From assembly GCA_963575645.1 (NCBI GenBank), contig OY754468.1:26994465-27058464 (forward strand): 64,000 nucleotides of DNA, written 5' to 3'. The stretch's first letter is position 1. The number at the start of each line of letters is the position of its first letter. Made by a program: the position numbers and the translations under genes. This stretch comes from Xanthostigma xanthostigma (lineage: Eukaryota; Arthropoda; Insecta; Raphidioptera; Raphidiidae). Below, one piece after another: positions 57,365 through 64,000 of this stretch. The notes beneath the pieces are model-generated. The model was not told the origin of the DNA, did not search any database, and worked only from the letters and a program-made list of their open reading frames with translations.

Positions 57365-57693
57365 TGGAACATACCTAATATATCAATAATCAATATAATA
57401 CCTTATTAACACGCGTCCTCAATCCTTGTGGAAAGTTATTCAAAACCACTGTTATTTTAAAGTTTTAAGTTTTCACTTGTGTCGGCAGTTCTCCATGACA
57501 GCCTATTTTTGAGTACTTACACAGAAAAAAATCAACTACAATTTTCTGGTTTCACGTCCATTATTATTATGTTGGTAAATGATAGCGGGAAAGTGGACAG
57601 GGACATAAATCAAACACCTTATTTAGCTGTGTATAACGTTTCGCTGATGATCCCAGCTTCTTCAGATAGGTACTAAAAATTAGGAAAAAAAAA

Positions 57694-58190
57694 TTGGTTG
57701 TCTGTAAAGTCGGTTTACGGACGATAGTTTTACGTGATAACGTATTCCGCTCGAATATCATATTTAATAATACATAACCTAAATTTTAGTAGCTGTCAAA
57801 CTATATTTTTACCGACTAATAATTTGATCAACCAAAGCAAAATACATATTTTTAAGGTCAAACTATATTTTTACCGACTAATAATTTGATCAACCAAAGC
57901 AAAATACATATTTTTAAGCAATTATAAAAGACATTTAAAAGAATGTATAATATATATTATATATTTGTTAACAAACCGTATAATTTATCTGGCCATCTGT
58001 CAGATGTAGCTTTCGCTGGAACAGCTGAAAAAAATGTTGAACGCACACTACTCTCTGACGTCACGCGAGAAGAGAGAGACTATCGCTTATATCGCGCTCT
58101 CGCTTGCGGAACGTTACTCTTTTTCGTGCGTGCAGCCGGTGTTTCATCAATTTATAAGACGTTATCACATCAAAAATGTTTAGTTTAATA
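57694..58190. mobile_element. Long inverted-repeat element family E, copy 2 (partial)
   Basis: Begins TTGGTTGTCTGTAAAGTCGG with GTTTACGGACGATAG as in copy 1 and later carries CGTGCGTGCAGCCGGTG, TCATCAATTTATAAGACG and TTATCACATCA. The mirrored far end is missing. A 62-bp tandem duplication lies inside (57795-57918). Confidence 0.75.
57795..57918. repeat. Tandem duplication, 62-bp unit x2
   Basis: The unit starting GTCAAACTATATTTTTACCG occurs twice head to tail without a difference that I could see, so the duplication is recent. Confidence 0.95.
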
Positions 58191-58231
58191 ATTGTTAAAC
58201 TAATCATTTTTTTTAAATATATTTTCAGTAT

Positions 58232-58259
58232 CTGAAGAAGCTGGGATCACCAGCGAAAC
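58232..58259 (+). ncRNA. Hammerhead-ribozyme-like core (candidate)
   Basis: CTGAAGA, then A plus a GCTGG/CCAGC stem with loop GATCA, then GAAAC. This fits the CUGANGA...GAAA core except for one extra A before stem II. Stem III and the cleavage site could not be assigned. The mirrored copy is at 57638-57665 on the minus strand. Confidence 0.3.
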
Positions 58260-58326
58260 GTTATACACAGCTAAATAAGTAGTTTGATTTGTGTACCTGT
58301 CCACTTTCCCACTATCATTCACCAAC

Positions 58327-59630
58327 ATCAACTACAATCTCTATTGAGTCCGTGACTGTACACATAAATCTAAATTAAAAAAAAGTCAGTATTTTAGCAA
58401 CAAACTTAGTTTGATAGGTAAGTTTTAAAGTCGAAAATTAAAGAGAATAGTTTCCGTTTAAATGCCTCCAAATTATTTAAAATATGAACAAAAAATTCAA
58501 AAATTTGCTATGACAGTAAAATGTATGAATTAAAAATAATGTTTGAAAACTGAACACACTCCAAGAAATGATTAAACAATGTTTCCCTTAATTTTTCATA
58601 GGTCGGGAAGGTAAATGTAAATGTACGGGAAAAAATATTTTATATTTGTTTTTAATTTAAAATTAGAATAGTAAAAAGTGAAAGTGATATAATTAAATTC
58701 GAAGTTTTTATTGGAAGGTAAATTTTCTGTACCTCAAAACTTCTTTAATTTCAAAGCCATTCGCTACTCCACTGGTTAAAGTTGAGTTCGCGGACGGTTT
58801 GACGGTTGAAAAATGATGGCTATATGTCACCCGTTGTTTACAACGACTTTACAGAAATAATATAGCTTATCCATGTATCATGCGATAAACTTCAACTTAT
58901 TATATAACAACCATTGAAATGCGCCGCTACCTATTTCTGATAAACTATATCGCTACCCTTGAATTTTCCAGAACTATAATTAATACCGACATATATCGTT
59001 TTACCAAGCTCCATTCGTCAATTAAGCAAATGTAATCAAATTTAAAATACTATCTGAAACGGCAAATATTTGACATTGAAATTCAGCACCGACCAAAAAT
59101 AAAAGATCCGTTTTTCACTGCTGACTTCTTTTAATAGGATGTCAGCTCGCGTATTTTTTGTTATAGTACTTTTGTTTTCTTAAGGCCGCTAGAGGCTAGA
59201 AACACTGCTGGGATATCTGCTGGCCGGCAGGCTGGCTACGAGGCTGGAAATGACGTCACTGCGGGTTCGCCTGTTAGCTCAGCTTATGAATTTGAAAAAT
59301 TAAAACAGGGGCTATTTTTCTTGCTTTGTCCTCTGCTTGCTCTGAGCAAGAACCAGTTAGAAAACAGTATCTTGTCACGTGGGCAACATGAACAAACGTT
59401 CACAAACAAACGTGTGTTCTGTTCAGAAACAATAAACGTTCACTTTTGTTACCGGTCTAACGATCACTGCGCGCGCACCGAACCTATACCTACAAAACAA
59501 GCTTGAAAAGACATTTCGTGTGAAGCGAGCAGATCAACAACAATCAATAAAAAAACGCGCTAGAAACCTACTAGTCAAATCTAGCAAGGAATCTAGCAGC
59601 AAATCCAGCCTCGTGTGCAGCGGCTTTTAG
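58327..59630. other. Synapsin intron spacer
   Basis: Unclassified. GC-richer stretch near 59190-59280 and 59550-59625 with CTAGAAAC/CTAGCAAG-type repeats, possibly an eroded element. No gene seen. Confidence 0.35.
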
Positions 59631-59978
59631 TCCCTCCACACAGTCGACTGTTTTGCATTTCGAGTTTGAAACCGTTTCAGGATGCGACTGTGCATTCGGT
59701 TGATAGTTGATTGAGATTCTTTGTCCGTACACAAGCGCGACTGAATCTGTATTGACAAAGTTGAAAAAATTTCGCTACAGCATGCAACCATGCAACTAAA
59801 ACTGCTTCTCGACCTGCAAACACATTCGCGCACAACCAGTTTGACATTAGCTTCAAAGCGGTCGTGTTTCTATCGATCAAAATTGCGGCTCCCCATTCGC
59901 TAACGTACGAAAAGTCGCAAAGCGATCGCATTCTGAACCGGTTTGAAACTCAAATTGCAAAACTATCGACTCGTTTTA
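59631..59978. mobile_element. Inverted-repeat miniature element (~348 bp)
   Basis: GTCGACTGTTTTGCATTTCG and AGTTTGAAACCGTTTCAGGA at the left are mirrored with several differences by TTCTGAACCGGTTTGAAACT and CAAATTGCAAAACTATCGAC at the right. Minus-strand frames over it are non-coding. Confidence 0.65.
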
Positions 59979-60095
59979 AAAATGCATTTGAACGTCACTT
60001 CTTAAGAGACCTCTCTCACTGATGGTCTTCGATTGAGAAGGATCTTAAATTAAATTGTAAAAGTTACCTTCAGACACGCTGTAGAGTACTTTTAA

Positions 60096-60345
60096 AAAAA
60101 ATAAGTTCAAAAACTAAAAGCCGACTACTAAAAAGTATGAAACAAGAAAATATTTTCATCTGAGGATAACCGTGGTCATATGCCACCTATACCGTAACAA
60201 AACATTACATTTTAACAGTAGTAAGCGATCATAAGCTCTAGGGCAAAGTGTATCACACAATACATCTAGAGGGGCCTCAGATGAGAATATTTTCTTGTTT
60301 CATACTTTTCAGTAGTCGGGTTTTAGTTTTTACTTATTTTTTATT
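60096..60345. mobile_element. Palindromic miniature element (~250 bp)
   Basis: AAAAAATAAGTTCAAAAACT, CCGACTACTAAAAAGTATGA and ACAAGAAAATATT are mirrored by AATATTTTCTTGT, CATACTTTTCAGTAGTCGG and TTTTTACTTATTTTTT. A single arm is at 10965. Confidence 0.8.
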
Positions 60346-61195
60346 TGTTTTCAATTTGTTCCCCTCTGGGACCAAAATTCAAAAATAAATGTTGCCTATG
60401 TTACCCGGGACATAACAACGAATCGATTGACAACTTATTTATCAAAATCGGATGAATAGTTTAGGCGCTACGGTTTGTAAATACAAACATACTCATACAT
60501 ACATTGACTGCTAAACTCATAAACCTTCCTTTTGGCTTCACCATAGTCGGGGAAAAATATAAAAGTGTTTTCAGTAGGGATAACAATCATATTCAGAGGG
60601 ACGTTACGTTTGCACAATTTCTTTTTGTGTAATTTGGCTTGTAGCTTCCTTAATAGGGTTTATTATTACTAACTGTTTGACTTTAAAATATCAATCCTCG
60701 AATTAAAATACGATCGAGAGCGTGTATAAAAGTTTTCGGTGGAAGGAAGGAGCCCTTCTCTTCCGCCTAAAATTCTACTTAACAAGTTATGGATTCACTG
60801 GAGTTTTGTTAGAAAAGGACGCCGGTCTCTCTCTTTCTGTCTCCCTCTCTCTCTCCCCCCCTCTCTCTCCCCCTCTCTCTCATTTATTTATGAATGTTAT
60901 AAGTACGCACCGTAACTTTTAACCACTAAATAATGACTCCAGTGCACGTATTACGTTATGCATAGAAGAATGCATAATTTGTCGTGAAAACGTTGAATGA
61001 AACATATCATCTATAATGACGTAATTATTACGTATAGTACCTATAGTAAAGCAGACAGACTGGGGGCGGTTAGTGATTCATGTTTGGGAATCTCAAAGCC
61101 GACTGTATTCAATTTATTCGAAATTTGAAGTAGGTGTTGAACGCACGCCTGGAATTCCAATTTCCAATCCCGTGCCTATATTATGTTATATTGTA
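60346..61195. other. Synapsin intron spacer
   Basis: 60400-60560 (TTATCAAAATCGGATGAATA, CTGCTAAACTCATAAACC, TTTTGGCTTCACCATAGTCG) resembles the 3' end of a common insect retroelement. A CT-rich microsatellite lies at 60823-60880. No gene seen. Confidence 0.5.
60823..60880. repeat. (CT)n-rich microsatellite
   Basis: About 58 bases of CTCTCTC, CCCCCC and TCTCCCCC runs. Confidence 0.9.
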
Positions 61196-61568
61196 CTAGC
61201 TTTTACCCACCCTTGTGCTTGCATATATAACTAATGTCGATTTTGACAGAAACTTTAAACCCATGTTAGCTGAATTATTGAGATCGTCTCACATTTTTTT
61301 TTTGTTGGAAGGTACATTATAAATATGTTATGTACGAACTTTTTTGAAAGTTTTTACGACAGCTTTGTCTATAATAAAAAAATCCCAAAAGTGTGTTTTT
61401 TTCAATGGAATTTTGAACATTTATACCACTACCGAAATGACGTAGAAAATATTCGGTCAGTGATTGGCTGACAGATTTACTGTGTCATGCCTACTGATCT
61501 GTCAAATCGAAAATAAACCACAAGGAAGATATTTTATATGTATACATCTCTTTCTATAAATAAATAGA
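61196..61568 (-). mobile_element. Possible Helitron-like element, minus strand
   Basis: On the minus strand the segment starts TCTATTTATTTATAGAAAGA and ends GGGTGGGTAAAAGCTAG, with a CTAG end as in Helitrons. The interior is too diverged for certainty. Confidence 0.35.
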
Positions 61569-62339
61569 TCTGGCCGTCTTCTACATCATTATTTATTACT
61601 TATGCTCAGGAATCAGGATATAACAATGGAACAATATTGGTTTACAATGTATGAAAAATGATAAGACGTACCGCTCAAAATTACCATTTTTTAACGTAGG
61701 ACAACCATATTTTAGATACCTAGTATTGATAATATATTTTTATTCAAATCGATCCAGTCGTACTCGAGTGTTGTTTATACAAATATGTTTTTCTGTCTGT
61801 CTGTCAGTTTATACAAAAACAGAAATAAAGAAGAAGAAACACGTTTTTCAATCTAGGTGTGCAGTCAACACACAGTAAGCAAAACAAAAATTGTTATAAA
61901 TGTATGCAAATTTGATAAATAAATTATTTACATACGAAGGTTTAGGCTTGCACAAATGTGTCATAAGGTATTCTTAGAATTACATACCTATAGTTTATTA
62001 TTACTTGGTTCTCAGACGAATTTTAGATCAAAGAAAATGTGGTCTGATGTGAGAACACATCTATGTAAATATTTAGTTTCATTGGAAAATTACTCATTAA
62101 AGCGGACATATTTTAAAATTACTTTATCGTGTAGGTTTAGGTTATATCAGTTTATGACGTAAATAATTATGACGAAATTTAAAACAGCTGTGAAATCATA
62201 CATTTGCAGGATATCCGCAGACCTTCAGAAATTAGGAAACAGTATTTGTTGGCATAAAGCTTGACTATTTTTTTTTCTTTAATTAACGGTTGTCGGCTTG
62301 TAACACCGCAGCCTTTTGAGCTTATTGTGCTATCTCCCA
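61569..62339. other. Synapsin intron spacer
   Basis: No gene or delimited repeat recognised; the frames at 61651 and 61956 have no motif. Confidence 0.4.
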
Positions 62340-62960
62340 ATCTCTTATACCACTCGATCCAATAGCCTCGTTCCTTGAACTAGCTTGTGCAGTCCGTGGA
62401 CTGGATGATTGATATAATCTTCTCGACTCATTCTACATTGTACATAAATTATCTGTCTTCTATGATCCAAAGCCTCGCATTCACACAGAATATGATGCGC
62501 TGTTTCCGTCACCTTTGCACTGTCTGCACTTTAAGTCTCCGTTAAACAGTCCGATTCTTTGGAGGTGTCCTTTCAGGGTACAATGTCCTGTCAGAAGGCC
62601 TACCGCCAGACGAAGATTGTTTCTACTGAGTTGTAGTAGTTCTTCATTCATCTTCAATTTATCTTTAATAAAGTCTTGCCATGTTGCCGCCCGGAAATTT
62701 GATTCCAGATGGTCTTGTGCTGATTTTTTATCCATTCCCTTATTTGACCCCGTACTGTGCTTTTGGACACTCCCAGGTCAGGTTATGGGCCAATGTATGG
62801 AGTTGACTATCCTTTCCTCGCCAGCTCATCAGCTTCTTTGGCACCCACAGTAAAGCTACTAGCTGGTTACTTATTATACTTATTATTGTTATATTTCCAA
62901 ATGTGGGAAAATTTTCAACAAATGATTGACATATCAGCAATCCATTATCTATTTTCATAG
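62340..62960 (-). pseudogene. LINE ORF2 fragment with RNase H end, minus strand, frameshifted
   Basis: Read on the minus strand: ALLWVPKKLMSWRGKDSQLH (62740-62958) is a shortened version of the WVPGHxGxxGNExADELARKGS end of an RNase H domain. Then LRLAVGLLTGHCTLKGHLQR and IGLFNGDLKCRQCK (62481-62735), then in another frame ETAHHILCECEALDHRRQII and onward to a stop near 62342. Together they make the C-terminus of an I/R1/LOA-type LINE, with a Cys-His knuckle (CxxC...HxxxC). At least two frame changes and a deletion within RNase H; an old copy in the synapsin intron, antisense to the gene. Confidence 0.8.
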
Positions 62961-63079
62961 GTTTATTTTTATTTGAAATGCTTGCTATAGCCGCCAGACT
63001 TAATCGAATGAGATAATCTCTAATGAAATGTTGGTAGAGAATTAATTTTCGATATAACTTTAATAAGGCTCAAAAATTA

Positions 63080-63375
63080 TGTTTTTAAAAACTTCCTTGT
63101 AAAAATGAATGGAATAATAAGACAATTATGAAAAGTACATTGTTATAATAGAAAAAGCCCCGTAATTAGCACACATTTCATCTACGCATGCGCCGATTTT
63201 TTCCAAAAACAATAGAGCTCTTCCTATTTACATGCTAAACACCCTACCAAAATTTGGTTTCAATATTTTCAGGTGTTTGACCTAAATCGTGTTCACAAAC
63301 ATTTTTAATTTTGACCTAAATAACTGCCATTTCCGACTTGTGAAGTCGGAATGGTAAAAGTATTCATTTCGGTGC
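63080..63375. repeat. Dispersed repeat family R2, copy 2
   Basis: Matches 11870-12215 in order: TTATGAAAAGTACATTG, TAATTAGCACACATTTCATC, TTCCAAAAACAATAGAGC, CAAAATTTGGTTTCAA, TGTTTGACCTAAATCGTG, GGAATGGTAAAAGTATTC. Confidence 0.6.
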
Positions 63376-63593
63376 ATTTTTGTTATTGTGAACGAAATCA
63401 ATTTCACAAGGGTATACAGACACACTAACACACGCACGCACAGCCGTAATTCGAAAAAAAAACACTTTTTTTTATGTTTTGAGGATAGTAAAAGCGTAAT
63501 CTGATTTCATCTTTAATATAAGATTTTTCGACCCCTTTATTATCCTTACAGGTTACGAAAGTATATATTTAATATGTTCGAATTAGTCTATTT

Positions 63594-63740
63594 ACCATAT
63601 GGCACATACAATAATTGAGGCCGGTCGGATGGCGAGACCTAGGGGTCGGACCATAATTTCTCGACGTTTCGCAGTTTCCTGAGCGATCAGACACAATTTT
63701 TGGAAATGTTGATATATACTGGTTTGAAAGTATAAAACCG
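63594..63740 (+). repeat. Dispersed repeat family R1, copy 3 (5' piece)
   Basis: CATATGGCACATACAATAAT, GTCGGATGGCGAGACCTAG and CTCGACGTTTCGCAG repeat the first part of copies 1 and 2. It ends roughly 65 bases before the next synapsin exon. Confidence 0.65.
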
Positions 63741-63803
63741 AATAAAATATGTATAAATGCAAGGTACTATGTGGTGAATAATAAATATTATATGTTTTGG
63801 TAG

Positions 63804-64000
63804 ACATTCTGTCGACCAACAATGACAAAGACGACGTCACGTTCGAGTGTGTCTAGTGTCTCGTCATTGGCATCGCCTAGCGAGGAACGTAGCGGCGCGC
63901 TCAGCTCACTCGGCGGTCCTATCGCCGCTTCCACTGACTCGGGCATCGCGTCAGACTCCGTTGGCGGACATCCGTCGCTGAGCAGTGTCGGACGTCGAGA
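63804..64000 (+). CDS. Syn: Synapsin, exon starting the serine-rich tail (runs off the window)
   Basis: The exon opens after TTTTGGTAG and stays open to the window edge. In phase with the previous exon, which ended on CAG, it reads TFCRPTMTKTTSRSSVSS, followed by VSSLASPSEERSGALSSLGG and a Ser/Gly/Ala-rich stretch with STDSGIASDSVGG. In Drosophila synapsin the corresponding junction reads MQNVCRPSMAQT with SRSSVSS following, so the MQ-TFCRPTM join and the SRSSVSS block identify this as the linker after domain C. The region is low-complexity, probably disordered, and rich in Ser/Thr as expected of the phosphorylated tails of synapsins. Codons are strikingly GC-rich against the AT-rich intron. 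The donor site, the later exons and the C-terminal domain E, and in flies a read-through stop, lie outside the window. Confidence 0.93.

Larger units (their letters stand above)
57568..58326. repeat. Inverted pair of ~105-bp Penelope-like end fragments
   Basis: Left arm 57568-57673 and right arm 58222-58326 are reverse complements (TTGGTAAATGATAGCGGGAA, GTATAACGTTTCGCTGATGA against the mirrored right arm). Each contains a CTGAAGA...GAAAC motif around a GCTGG/CCAGC stem, resembling the hammerhead cores known at Penelope-like element ends. Family E copy 2 lies between the arms. Confidence 0.55.
49513..63803 (+). other. Syn: Synapsin intron (14.3 kb)
   Basis: A GT...AG intron between codons (phase 0), GTAGGT donor and TTGGTAG acceptor. 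It is filled with miniature inverted-repeat elements, Helitron-like pieces and LINE fragments listed separately. Large introns here agree with a big repeat-rich genome. No nested gene was recognised in it; in particular no secreted Cys-rich TIMP frame was seen. Confidence 0.9.

Noticed and set aside
40720-63803. A TIMP gene nested in a synapsin intron, as in flies and vertebrates
   Set aside because: Both strands were scanned by eye for a signal peptide followed by CSC and HP motifs and a Cys-rich frame; none was found. This is not proof of absence, since small exons are easily missed.

Overview
The window is AT-rich animal DNA, very probably from an insect with a large, transposon-crowded genome. 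The insect call rests on three spliced exons of a synapsin gene whose tail matches the arthropod form (a CRP motif followed by SRSSVSS), and on repeat families of insect type: Helitron-like elements ending in CTAG, hAT and TTAA miniature elements, a CR1-like LINE and mariner remnants. The order cannot be fixed from this sequence; several repeats look like those of moths, butterflies and hemipterans.

Layout. Bases 1-40513 hold no host exon that I could recognise. They contain a LINE with a long open reverse transcriptase frame (1606-4122), a 1.2 kb foldback palindrome (9744-10947), many Helitron-like and miniature inverted-repeat elements, two LTR fossils (23396-23884, 36521-37134), and a 2.6 kb element with 265-bp terminal inverted repeats (26521-29162). 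That element carries a two-exon gene which I read as a FEN/XPG-type (PIN-fold) nuclease joined to a cysteine-rich CXC-like domain; it is interrupted by a hAT element with a perfect 8-bp duplication. From 40514 to the right edge the window lies inside synapsin on the + strand: exons 40514-40719, 49248-49512 and 63804->64000, separated by introns of 8.5 and 14.3 kb. The introns are packed with miniature elements, several nested in one another.

Gene content. Synapsin is the only host gene I can support. It encodes a neuronal phosphoprotein on synaptic vesicles; the exons here cover the C-terminal half of its ATP-grasp-like domain C and the start of the serine-rich tail. Upstream synapsin exons, the end of the gene and the nested TIMP gene known from flies and vertebrates were not found.

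Most other content is repeats. At least ten insertions can be delimited by target duplications: 8 bp for hAT types, TTAA for a piggyBac/Kolobok-like family, TA for mariner types, A^T for Helitrons, 12 bp for a short retro-inserted fragment and 4 bp for a solo LTR. The most instructive structure is a palindromic element at about 43345-44360, whose intact right arm preserves the empty sites of two insertions in its left arm.
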